Of a stretch of DNA of 64,000 bases, positions 52,877-60,434 are shown one piece after another. The notes beneath the pieces were generated by a model. It saw nothing but the letters and a program-made list of their open reading frames with translations, did no database searches and was not told where the DNA came from. Position 1 is the first letter of the stretch, and every line of letters begins with the position of its first letter. Origin of the DNA: Aggregatilineales bacterium (GTDB lineage: Bacteria > Chloroflexota > Anaerolineae > Aggregatilineales > Phototrophicaceae); assembly GCA_030834905.1 (NCBI GenBank), contig JAUQWZ010000057.1, positions 1 through 64,000 of the forward strand. The letters are read 5' to 3'. The translations under genes and the position numbers were made by a program.

Positions 52877-54939
52877 TGATCAATTCTCTTGTAGACCTCA
52901 ATAGTGAAGCGCCCGCGCCATTAGAGCTATTCGAGAAAGAGGTCATTCACGAGGATAACCAGCTCCTGGTAGCCAATCGCCTGGAAGTATTCAAGCCGGT
53001 CCTGCCGCGCAAGGAACGCGGGCGGCTCAGGAAACGGGCTAAGCAGCTCCATAAGCAGCTCAATAAGGCGGGCTATAACACCCTCTGCCAGACGCGGCAC
53101 GATCTGTACACCCGCTATCTTGAGGTGAAGTCCAACTTTGCCGATCTGCGCGATCAGTTCCAGCTTGCAAAAGCCCTGCCAGAGCCAGATACCGCGCTGC
53201 TGAAAGCCATGAGGATTGAGTTGGTAAGGCTTGCGGGGCAGGGCAGGGCGCTTGCAGCTAAAGGGCGCTCTATCAATGACCAGATAGCGGCACTCCAACC
53301 GCTGTATGACGAATACAGGCAGGCGGCGGGGCGGCTAGAGGCGCACGATACTGCTAAGGCTGAGCTTAAAGAGCAGAAGCGCGAAGAAAAGCAGTATGTC
53401 AAAGAGTCGAAGATCATGCAGTCGTTAATCGAAGACGCTCTCAGGCGCACGCCCGGCTGCCATCATCTCTGGTACGACTCTCGCAATCGCCGCCATGCTG
53501 ACATTCCGATCCTGAGCCGCGCCGGGTTCAATGGCGACTCGCATTGGTTCCTTTTGGAAGCATCAGAGAAAACCGCGTTCGGTTGGCACACGCTGCTGCC
53601 CTACGGCGTCTCAGTGGACACGCTCACCAGTGAGCGGACTCTACAAAATCTGAGCGTGGCGGTGAACAGGCAGATTGAGGTACGGCGATCCTCAACCGGC
53701 TCACAGATTTATTTCCTGGTCAACCGTCTGGATAGCCCCGATGGACTGCCGCGCAAAGTTCTGTTCAGGCGAATGTTTGACTTCTACCCACTGTCCAAGC
53801 ATCAGCTCATGCCGTGGCCGGCGGGCGTCATGGCAGGGCGTCGCATTGAATGGAAAACCTTTGGGGAAATTCCACACGTCCTGATCGCCGGATCGAGTCA
53901 GTCAGGAAAGAGCAATGAGATCAACTGTATCATCGCCACACTGGTGATGATGAACAGCCCGGCAGAGTGCCGCCTCATTCTGATAGATAACAAAGGCGGC
54001 GTTGAGTTCACGCACTGGCGCGAGCTGCCACACCTGCTCACTCCAATGGTCAAGATAGTTGATAACGTCCTGCCAGCGCTGCAACTGGCAGAGAAGATGA
54101 TGCACAGGCGGCTTGCCATGTTGGAAGCGGTTAAGGCGAAAGACATCACTGCCTACAATAAGCGGGTCGCAACTTCAGAGCAGTGGGCGCGGGTGGTAGT
54201 GGTCATAGACGAGCTGGCGACGATCCTTGATCAAGGACCCCTGACCAAAGAGATTCACGCCAGCATGAAGGTGCTCACAGCGATGGGGCGTGCCTGTGGT
54301 ATCCATATGGTGATGTGTACTCAATATTCAGGCGTTGACGTGCTGCCCGGTCCAATCAAAGCAAATCTTGCTGCCCGCATGTCCGGCGCGATGCCTGATG
54401 GCAGCGCCAGCATGACGGTGCTCGGAACCCACGAGGCGAAAGAGCTACAGCGCATTCCCGGTCGCATGTTAATCGCCGTAGGCGCTGACAGTAAAGAAAT
54501 ACAGACCGCCTACATTAGCGACTTTGATATTGAGCAGGCGGTTATCAAGGCGAAAGAATATGGACCCGCCCCAGACGTGCCAGAGCTACAGGGGGATGAG
54601 TTAGATACTGAGGGCTTTATACCGGTCAAGGTGTTTGGCGTCAAAGACGTTTTAGATCTGGCGTTGGATGAGCTTAATGGGCAATTGTCGGCTCAGAAGA
54701 TGCACAAGCTCCTGGACATAGATAGCCCCGGCGAAAAAGCCCTTAAGCGCTTTGTCAAACGCATTCAGGATACCGCGCCCATAGAGCACAACGGGCAGAT
54801 TTATGGCATTAAGAAGCTAAAGCGAGCGTATTATCTCACCCCACAATCAGCCCATACAGACAATCAGCCCACACACACAGAGGGACCGAATGAAGACCCA
54901 TTAGAGCCTGATAGCGAAAAGGAGCAGGTCTATGCGTAG
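52876..54939 (+). CDS. FtsK/SpoIIIE-type DNA translocase (TraB-like)
   Basis: A 687-residue protein. The first 190 residues are coiled and basic (RKERGRLRKRAKQLHKQL), without clear membrane helices. The FtsK motor follows, Walker A LIAGSSQSGKSNEIN (near 336-344) and Walker B VVVVIDELATIL (near 440), then GIHMVMCTQYSGVDVLPGPIKANLAARM. It should pump double-stranded DNA, and could drive transfer as in actinobacterial TraB, or segregation. The C-terminal part may bind specific DNA. The gene abuts the glycosyltransferase and overlaps the next gene. Confidence 0.88.
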   Translation: MINSLVDLNSEAPAPLELFEKEVIHEDNQLLVANRLEVFKPVLPRKERGRLRKRAKQLHKQLNKAGYNTLCQTRHDLYTRYLEVKSNFADLRDQFQLAKALPEPDTALLKAMRIELVRLAGQGRALAAKGRSINDQIAALQPLYDEYRQAAGRLEAHDTAKAELKEQKREEKQYVKESKIMQSLIEDALRRTPGCHHLWYDSRNRRHADIPILSRAGFNGDSHWFLLEASEKTAFGWHTLLPYGVSVDTLTSERTLQNLSVAVNRQIEVRRSSTGSQIYFLVNRLDSPDGLPRKVLFRRMFDFYPLSKHQLMPWPAGVMAGRRIEWKTFGEIPHVLIAGSSQSGKSNEINCIIATLVMMNSPAECRLILIDNKGGVEFTHWRELPHLLTPMVKIVDNVLPALQLAEKMMHRRLAMLEAVKAKDITAYNKRVATSEQWARVVVVIDELATILDQGPLTKEIHASMKVLTAMGRACGIHMVMCTQYSGVDVLPGPIKANLAARMSGAMPDGSASMTVLGTHEAKELQRIPGRMLIAVGADSKEIQTAYISDFDIEQAVIKAKEYGPAPDVPELQGDELDTEGFIPVKVFGVKDVLDLALDELNGQLSAQKMHKLLDIDSPGEKALKRFVKRIQDTAPIEHNGQIYGIKKLKRAYYLTPQSAHTDNQPTHTEGPNEDPLEPDSEKEQVYA

Positions 54940-55117
54940 CTTTGCGATCTCGTTAGTTGCGGTCGGGTTGGTGTTTCTGGCGTTCCTCATCTCTGTATCG
55001 GCGCGGTCGCCAGCGTTCATGCTTGTTTGGCTCTGCCTCAGCCCTGTGGCGTACATTGCGCTTGGCTATACACTGCACACGGCGCGGCTCAGCAGGCGGC
55101 GGCAGGTATCAGAATGA
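54932..55117 (+). CDS. Small membrane protein
   Basis: A 61-residue protein with two hydrophobic segments (SFAISLVAVGLVFLAFLIS and FMLVWLCLSPVAYIALGY) and a basic tail. It overlaps the FtsK gene by eight bases and the hydrolase gene by ATGA. No family recognised; possibly a membrane partner for the translocase, which lacks its own helices. Confidence 0.72.
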   Translation: MRSFAISLVAVGLVFLAFLISVSARSPAFMLVWLCLSPVAYIALGYTLHTARLSRRRQVSE

Positions 55118-55596
55118 TGGGCGCGACTCATGCCGTGATCGGCGTCACTGTGGGCGTCATCTATGGCATCCAGCTTGGCGGCGATATTCAGCAGGTAGCC
55201 TTTATCGGCGGCATTGCTGCTATCGCCGCGCTGCTGCCTGACATTGATCACCCGCGTGGCACACTGCGCCAGCATTTTGGGCTGCTGGGGGATGCAAGTC
55301 TTTTCTGGCTCAGGCACAGGGGATTCACCCACACAGTAATCGCCTGGTGCGCGGTGAGCGCGGTCGCGCTGTACTTCCTGCCAGTGGAGCACGCTTTCGC
55401 TGTGATGATGGGGTATGGCTCACACCTGCTGGCAGACAGTATCACCCATTCAGGCACGCCGCTACTGTGGCCACTTGTGCAGCACAACTACCGGCTGCCA
55501 TTTCTGCACATCTCAACGGGCGGGTTTTGGGAGTTCGTGATCAATCTGATCTGCGTTGGGGCAGTCAGTTATGTGGCGTTTGGTTTGGGCAAATAA
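55114..55596 (+). CDS. YdjM/DUF457-like metal-dependent membrane hydrolase
   Basis: A 160-residue protein with about four hydrophobic segments. ATHAVIG (His6), ALLPDIDHPRGT, RHRGFTHTVI and GSHLLADSITHSG are the metal residues of the LexA-regulated YdjM/DUF457 family, thought to hydrolyse phospholipid or phosphate esters. In a transfer operon it might remodel the membrane at the channel. ATGA coupled to the previous gene. Confidence 0.85.
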   Translation: MMGATHAVIGVTVGVIYGIQLGGDIQQVAFIGGIAAIAALLPDIDHPRGTLRQHFGLLGDASLFWLRHRGFTHTVIAWCAVSAVALYFLPVEHAFAVMMGYGSHLLADSITHSGTPLLWPLVQHNYRLPFLHISTGGFWEFVINLICVGAVSYVAFGLGK

Positions 55597-55607
55597 GGAG
55601 TCATAAA

Positions 55608-56042
55608 ATGCAATCCAGGCTGATGTTTGTTCTCGGATTAATCACGGGCGTGGCGCTGCTATCGGCGGGGCTGCTCGCACAGCAGCCGGTGATAGCGCAA
55701 GAGAGCATAGGCATTATCAGTGATGATGGCTTAGCGATACAGCTTCCAATCGAGCAAGCCGGGTCACTGGTAAATCGGTCACTTGGCGATCTCATTCTCA
55801 TTGCCCGGCGGGATCTTGACCGGGACACGACGCGAACGGCAACGCTGTGGTTCCGAGACGGAACCTTTGAGGTCTTAGGCAACCTAAGCGAGATCGGCGC
55901 GGATTTCGTCTGCACGCTAACGGTTAGCGCCCCGCCGGTTGCCGTGTCCGAGAACGCGCCGCCGCTGCAAACAGAGAAATGTGTGCCGGTGTCCGAGATT
56001 ACCGCCGTGACCTTTGACCGCCGCATCGGACGTGACAATTAG
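55608..56042 (+). CDS. Exported protein of unknown function
   Basis: A 144-residue protein from the ATG at 55608 (AAGGAG eight bases upstream). The N-terminus is a signal/anchor (FVLGLITGVALLSAGLLAQQPVIAQ); the remainder is a beta-type domain (DLDRDTTRTATLWFRDGTFEVLGNLSE) with two Cys (about 106 and 128) that may bond outside. No family recognised. Last gene before a new unit. Confidence 0.72.
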   Translation: MQSRLMFVLGLITGVALLSAGLLAQQPVIAQESIGIISDDGLAIQLPIEQAGSLVNRSLGDLILIARRDLDRDTTRTATLWFRDGTFEVLGNLSEIGADFVCTLTVSAPPVAVSENAPPLQTEKCVPVSEITAVTFDRRIGRDN

Positions 56043-56105
56043 AGTCACCCTGATTTTTCATCGGTTATCTTGCTGTAAAGTGGGTGTGACAAATAGGGAC
56101 TTCCC

Positions 56106-56684
56106 ATGATTGCCGTTTACATCCGAGTGTCCACAGATGAGCAGAATCCCGAAAGCCAGCGAGCAGAGATTCAGGCATGGTTGGAGCGCAACCATATCCC
56201 TGAGTCTGAGGTTCGCTGGTTTGTCGATAAGTGGACTGGCAAGACTGCCATGCGTCCTGAGTTTCAGCAGCTATTGAAGGGCATCAGCCGGGGCGTGTTT
56301 GATACCGTCATCTGCTGGAAGCTGGACCGGCTGAGCCGAAACTTTCTTGATGGCATACGGCTGATCGGGGACTGGACAGAGCGCGGCATTCGGATTGTAT
56401 CGGTCACCCAGGCGATTGACCTGAACGGCATGACCGGGCGGCTGGTCGCTGCTGTGCTTTTTGCCGTTGCCGAAATGGAGCTTGCTCACCTGAAAGAACG
56501 ACAGGCAGCGGGGATTAAGGTTGCTCAATCTCACGGCAAATATAAGGGGCGTAAGCCCGGCTCTAAGAAGGGCAGCCCACAGCGAGCGCGGGAGCTGCAC
56601 AGCAAAGGGCTGACCCATGAGGAGATCGCCCAGGCAATGGGGATTACCAGGCGCACTGTCATCCGCTATCTACAGGGCGCATAG
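56106..56684 (+). CDS. Small serine recombinase (resolvase/invertase)
   Basis: A 192-residue recombinase. Catalytic Ser9 (YIRVSTDEQ), Arg7, DRLSRN (Asp74-Arg75, Arg78) and the E-helix (AEMELAHLKERQAAGI) are present, followed by a Hin-type helix-turn-helix (LTHEEIAQAMGITRRTVIRYL). It cuts two sites and exchanges strands, resolving multimers or inverting DNA. It lacks the large C-terminal part of serine integrases, so it probably is not the integrase. Its stop lies inside a palindrome shared with two other sites. Confidence 0.9.
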   Translation: MIAVYIRVSTDEQNPESQRAEIQAWLERNHIPESEVRWFVDKWTGKTAMRPEFQQLLKGISRGVFDTVICWKLDRLSRNFLDGIRLIGDWTERGIRIVSVTQAIDLNGMTGRLVAAVLFAVAEMELAHLKERQAAGIKVAQSHGKYKGRKPGSKKGSPQRARELHSKGLTHEEIAQAMGITRRTVIRYLQGA

Positions 56685-56703
56685 TGGCAACGTTGCCACT
56701 ATG
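56680..56703. repeat. 24-bp perfect palindrome (TGGCAACGTTGCCA core), copy 2
   Basis: A perfect 24-bp palindrome centred on GTGGCAACGTTGCCAC and extended by CATA and TATG. It contains the TAG stop of the recombinase and, on the other strand, the TAG of the membrane protein. A centromere-like site, recombination site or two-way terminator are all possible. Confidence 0.9.
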
Positions 56704-57202
56704 ACCGGCGGCGCACGTAGCGATGGCGCTGTGCTAATCGCTGGTCATAGCCCGAATCCCGTTCCGGCTCAGGCGGGCGCGGCTTGATCTCATCCCACTG
56801 AGGCGCAACCGGCGCTAGATTTAATCTCCGGGTGTTTCCAAACGATTCTGCATTCAGGTTGGACGTGGGCGGGGCGCTCGGACGTGAGGCTGCCCGCCGA
56901 CGCGCTGCTATGCGCTCCAGCAGCAGCGCAGTGTTTCGTGTGTTGGCTTCAATCGAGATCATCAGGTTAATGAGCAGCCCCACAGCAAAGAGGCTGATGC
57001 TGGAAATGACACCGGCGACCAGCTCTCGCATGGCGACCAGCGTTGAAACCCCGCGCCAGCTTTCATCTAAATTCAGCACATCAATAAGCTGCTCAGCATT
57101 CAGGTCTATCACGAGAAAGATATAAATCGTGAAGCTGAATACCACTACAGCCAGCAGCATAAAGACCAAACTCACAACCCGAAGTAGTAGAAAGCGCCCC
57201 AT
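56699..57202 (-). CDS. Two-helix membrane protein of unknown function
   Basis: A 167-residue protein with hydrophobic segments at about 4-32 and 60-85 (LVAGVISSISLFAVGLLINLMI) and a long basic, Pro-rich cytoplasmic tail (RRAASRPSAPPTS). No family recognised. It is convergent with the recombinase and shares its terminal palindrome; the stop codon lies inside it. Confidence 0.68.
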   Translation of the reverse strand: MGRFLLLRVVSLVFMLLAVVVFSFTIYIFLVIDLNAEQLIDVLNLDESWRGVSTLVAMRELVAGVISSISLFAVGLLINLMISIEANTRNTALLLERIAARRRAASRPSAPPTSNLNAESFGNTRRLNLAPVAPQWDEIKPRPPEPERDSGYDQRLAQRHRYVRRRS

Positions 57203-57285
57203 GTTATCTGCCTTGTCTACGCTTTAACTTTATCCTATTACTGAGTGTCACATGGCACAATGAATAGATGGCTTTGTGCGCCAAT

Positions 57286-57645
57286 TCAATTGGTCTTCAC
57301 AAAGCGATTCTCGAGCATGGTTAGGTAGTCAAGTGCAAGTGATCTGGCATCTGAGGGCAGGCGGTCTATGATGTCGGCAGCTCTACGGGCTTCATTGCTT
57401 CTATCAGAGTCTGTAATTACAAAGCCAAGCGCCACCATCATCTCGTTAACATCCACCTCAAGCGATGAGGCTAAGGCAACCCTGAAAGCTGGGTCTTCAA
57501 TGGGGGGATTATTTCTCTCAGTTTCCCAGTGTCCTACGCTTGCTTTCGTTGTGCCTAGTCCTCTAAGCGTTAATCTCATAGCCAAATCAGCCTGACTAAT
57601 CCGTAGCTCTTGTCGTCGAGCTTTTAGGAATTCGCTGATCTTCAT
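57286..57645 (-). CDS. CI/XRE-family repressor
   Basis: A 119-residue helix-turn-helix protein: LKARRQELRISQADLAMRLTLRGLGTTKASVGHWETERNNPPIEDP, then a helical part. It lacks the catalytic peptidase domain of LexA-type repressors. It is divergent from the replication operon with ACAA-N-TTGT operators between, suggesting it controls maintenance genes and itself. Confidence 0.85.
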   Translation of the reverse strand: MKISEFLKARRQELRISQADLAMRLTLRGLGTTKASVGHWETERNNPPIEDPAFRVALASSLEVDVNEMMVALGFVITDSDRSNEARRAADIIDRLPSDARSLALDYLTMLENRFVKTN

Positions 57646-57664
57646 TTTGTATCCCTAACAATAT

Positions 57665-57736
57665 ACAAATGTTAGCAGCGAATGGTGAATAATTGGGACA
57701 CAAGTTGTTGACAGAACAGGATACAAATTGTAGACT
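57665..57736. promoter_or_regulatory. Repressor operators and replication-operon promoter
   Basis: Three related sites: ACAAATGTT (57665-57673), ACAAGTTGT (57700-57708) and ACAAATTGT (57723-57731), the last two perfect dyads. A forward promoter TTGACA (57708-57713), 17 bases, TAGACT (57731-57736) overlaps two of them. The lambda-like layout predicts repression of the plus-strand operon by the adjacent XRE protein. Confidence 0.75.
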
Positions 57737-57765
57737 TTGCTTATGTAAGGGATAAAGGATAGCAG

Positions 57766-58014
57766 ATGGTTGATTTTGCAAAAATCAAGCGAGGGCAGAG
57801 CAGCAGCAGTGTGCATTTGCGATTGCCTTTGTCGATGAGGCATGCAGCAAAAGAGATCGCCCGTAAGAATAGCACCGACGATCTCAAACTCACTGAAGCT
57901 GATGTGTATCGGACAATCCTGTCTCTTTTTTTCGAGGCGATGGCTACAAAACGTAGCTTGAATGAGATAGTAGATGTATTCGATAAGGGGGGTGATGAAC
58001 AGGCAGGGAGCTAA
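57766..58014 (+). CDS. Small protein, possible ribbon-helix-helix regulator
   Basis: An 82-residue protein; SSSVHLRLPLSMRHAAKEIARKN resembles the beta strand and helix of ribbon-helix-helix proteins, followed by LTEADVYRTILSLFFE. AAGGA lies well before the ATG. As first gene behind the repressor-controlled promoter it could be a copy-control or Cop/Arc-like protein. Not a firm assignment. Confidence 0.6.
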   Translation: MVDFAKIKRGQSSSSVHLRLPLSMRHAAKEIARKNSTDDLKLTEADVYRTILSLFFEAMATKRSLNEIVDVFDKGGDEQAGS

Positions 58015-58056
58015 CGGTTATCCGGTTGAGTGAGTTTATCAGAGAGGAAAAGGAAC

Positions 58057-58500
58057 ATGGACGTTTACATTCAGGAACAGCCAGTAGAGAACATGGAACC
58101 AGAGCAGCTTGAGGAAATGCTGTGCCAACTGGTTGAAAGCTATATATGGATTGAAGCTCATTTGGCGAACATAGAGCACCGCCCAGAACTGCCGCGCTCA
58201 CCCGACGGCCCAATGACCGTGACGCAATACATTGATTGGCAGCAGCGGTATGTCAGCGCTCGCGATGAGATAGCCCAAATGAACAAAAGAACACTTCAAT
58301 TGAATGATGAGCGCGAAGAAGTTGAAACTGCAATCGGGCGACTGATTAAAGGCGTTCATCTACTAGTGCCAGCATTCGGCGCACACTATGACGTGTGGGC
58401 AGGACTTTCCCCACAGCGCCCCAGCGGCGTGAATGTGCAAGTCAAAAACATTCAGCCGCTGCATGGGACTGAGGCAGAAAAGGAAGCCAAGCAGCTATGA
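58057..58500 (+). CDS. Unknown protein with helical region
   Basis: A 147-residue, acidic protein starting at the ATG at 58057, after AGGAAAAGGA. Residues about 8-105 look helical (LVESYIWIEAHLANIEHR, YVSARDEIAQMNKRTLQLNDEREEVE). No family recognised. It overlaps the next gene by ATGA. Confidence 0.65.
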   Translation: MDVYIQEQPVENMEPEQLEEMLCQLVESYIWIEAHLANIEHRPELPRSPDGPMTVTQYIDWQQRYVSARDEIAQMNKRTLQLNDEREEVETAIGRLIKGVHLLVPAFGAHYDVWAGLSPQRPSGVNVQVKNIQPLHGTEAEKEAKQL

Positions 58501-58787
58501 CCCAAGAGGAAATGCTAGAGAGGGCGAGGCTGGTGAGCAAGCTGGGTTGGGAAGCGTCCTATCAGGCGCACAAGCGCTGCCTTGCCGATTGGACATTTGA
58601 CCAGCTTGCAAGCCACTACGGATTTCTATGCAGTCGCCTGCCGCCATGCCCGCCCGATCTTCAGCCATTGCAGGGACCAGACTCCCCGCCTTTCCGCATT
58701 GACGACGATTACATCAAGTGGGTGCGGATGTACGAAGCTGAAGTTAGGGCAATAGAGATCGAACTTCGCCGCCGTTGGCACAACTAA
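58497..58787 (+). CDS. Unknown small protein
   Basis: A 96-residue protein (MLERARLVSKLGWEASYQAHKRCLADWTFDQLASHYGFL). No family recognised. Coupled to the previous gene by ATGA. Confidence 0.62.
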   Translation: MTQEEMLERARLVSKLGWEASYQAHKRCLADWTFDQLASHYGFLCSRLPPCPPDLQPLQGPDSPPFRIDDDYIKWVRMYEAEVRAIEIELRRRWHN

Positions 58788-58814
58788 TCGTAGTTATCAG
58801 AGAGGAAAAGTTTC

Positions 58815-59414
58815 ATGTCAGAACACGACCGTGAAAAGCTGGACATTGCAAAGTGGGCGGGGGGGCTGCTCGATGGTGGTTGTCTCATTCTGGACACCGA
58901 GACAACCGGGCTGCACGATGGTGAGATCGTGCAGGTCGCCGTTATCGACAGTGACGGTGATGTGCTGTTTGATCAACTCGTCAAGCCAGTGAACCCGATT
59001 CCACCCGGCGCAACCGCCATTCATGGCATTACCGATGCCGATGTAGTCAACGCCAAGACGTGGGCTGATCTAGTTCCCTCATTGATGAGCCTGCTGCGTG
59101 ACTGCGATCTGGTCGTCTACAACGCGACCTACGATCGCAAGATGATGCACCAGTCGGCTGAAAAAGCAGGGCTACCCAAAGTGAAGTGGAATGCAGTGTG
59201 CAACTGGCACTGCGCGATGGAGCAGTACGCGGCATTTCACGGGGACTGGAATGATTGGCATGGCAGCTATCGCTGGCAGAAGCTGACCGCTGCCTGTGAC
59301 CAGATGTGCATTCCTGAGCCAGATGCGCCCGCGCACAGCGCGTTAGGGGATTGTCTGCGCACATTGGAACTGCTCAAGAAAATGGCGGCGTGGCAGCCCA
59401 CGCCGGAAGCCTAG
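58815..59414 (+). CDS. DnaQ-like DEDDh 3'-5' exonuclease
   Basis: A 199-residue exonuclease: ExoI LDTETTGL (Asp27, Glu29), ExoII VVYNATYDRKM (Asp107) and ExoIII HSALGDCL (His174, Asp179). It should trim DNA or RNA from 3' ends; relatives serve as proofreading subunits or in phage and plasmid replication. It lies in the replication operon, so a role in element replication is likely. GAGGAAAAG precedes its ATG. Confidence 0.87.
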   Translation: MSEHDREKLDIAKWAGGLLDGGCLILDTETTGLHDGEIVQVAVIDSDGDVLFDQLVKPVNPIPPGATAIHGITDADVVNAKTWADLVPSLMSLLRDCDLVVYNATYDRKMMHQSAEKAGLPKVKWNAVCNWHCAMEQYAAFHGDWNDWHGSYRWQKLTAACDQMCIPEPDAPAHSALGDCLRTLELLKKMAAWQPTPEA

Positions 59415-59460
59415 CACCCACAACCGAACCGATCAGACAGTCACTATCGCAGAGGTTCTC

Positions 59461-59670
59461 ATGATCAAAACAACGTATCGAGCATTCATCGTCAAGTGGC
59501 ACATCGAGCCACAGGGAGAGGCGGGGCTTCTCAGCGGGGTTGAAACCTGTACCGGTTACTGCGCTGAGGACGCTATCGAGCACGCCCGGATGAAAGTTGT
59601 CTGGGAACACTTCATCAATCAGCCAGCGCCACACATCGTGGTGACTGAAGTCATTGAGGCAGGGAGATGA
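59461..59670 (+). CDS. Unknown small protein
   Basis: A 69-residue protein (YRAFIVKWHIEPQGEAGLLSGVETCTGYC), with no recognised family. It overlaps the next gene by four bases. Confidence 0.6.
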   Translation: MIKTTYRAFIVKWHIEPQGEAGLLSGVETCTGYCAEDAIEHARMKVVWEHFINQPAPHIVVTEVIEAGR

Positions 59671-60032
59671 GACAGACCTCGAAGTACACGACGGCACTTG
59701 CGTACGCTCGCAAGATCGGCGTGAAAACCGCGCGTGACATCAGCCATCAGGCGCTGTATGACACGCTCGAAGGGGCAGGGCATTCGTGGGACGCTGCTGC
59801 AAAGCAGTGGACAGACACGCCCGCCGTGACGAGCGTCTTTGGCTCAGATGATATTCCAACCGGCACGGTCAAGATCCGCATCATGGCACATCCCGACATG
59901 ATCGAGATAGTCACCAAGCGAGCAACCGAATACTTGCAGGATGCTGATTGGGAAGTCATCGAACAATCTTCACCCTATCCGAACCGGCGCGGCATTGGCG
60001 TCCGGGTATATCTCACATTTAAGGTGGACTAA
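59667..60032 (+). CDS. Unknown protein
   Basis: A 121-residue protein, beta-alpha mixture (VKIRIMAHPDMIEIVTKRATEYLQDADWEVIEQSSPYPNR). No family recognised. Stop/start overlap with the next gene of one base. Confidence 0.6.
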   Translation: MRQTSKYTTALAYARKIGVKTARDISHQALYDTLEGAGHSWDAAAKQWTDTPAVTSVFGSDDIPTGTVKIRIMAHPDMIEIVTKRATEYLQDADWEVIEQSSPYPNRRGIGVRVYLTFKVD

Positions 60033-60313
60033 TGAGACACATCATTACTGTAGCGACCGAAGGCGACGCAGACATGGTTACTGTGTTCGCCCACCTGGAT
60101 GAGCGCGGCTGCACTGCACGCGTCGCACTCTATTTCAAGAAAGATGGAGAGACGTTCGCAGCGGAGAGCATCGGCTCAGACGACGCACCTGAGATCGCAG
60201 AAATCAACGTTGATGGCGCGTGGGATCTTGACGCGCTCTCTATGCTGCTGGATGAGTACGACACGGAGATTGAGGCTGAAAGCGGCGCTCTCAGCCTCGG
60301 TCTAGCTATCTGA
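60032..60313 (+). CDS. Unknown small acidic protein
   Basis: A 93-residue, very acidic protein (IGSDDAPEIAEINVDGAWDLDALSMLLDEYDTEIEAE). Could be a DNA mimic or anti-defence protein in style, but no motif proves that. Confidence 0.6.
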   Translation: MRHIITVATEGDADMVTVFAHLDERGCTARVALYFKKDGETFAAESIGSDDAPEIAEINVDGAWDLDALSMLLDEYDTEIEAESGALSLGLAI

Positions 60314-60383
60314 CAACGAGGACTATTCCCGTGGGTGAGTCTGCCACGAACAGGCTTGCCCACATATTGCAATGGAGCATGTC

Positions 60384-60434
60384 ATGAAAAGAGTATATGT
60401 ATTCGTGTTATCGAGTCAAGGGACGGCGCTATGA
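60384..60434 (+). CDS. Possible 16-residue leader peptide before repA
   Basis: ATG at 60384 with GGAG upstream gives a 16-residue peptide (MKRVYVFVLSSQGTAL) whose TGA overlaps the RepA start (ATGA). Such leader peptides sometimes control plasmid rep translation by coupling. The evidence is only position and overlap. Confidence 0.35.
   Translation: MKRVYVFVLSSQGTAL

Noticed and set aside
56106..56684. Serine recombinase as the element integrase
   Set aside because: It is 192 residues, the size of resolvases/invertases, and lacks the long C-terminal region of serine integrases.
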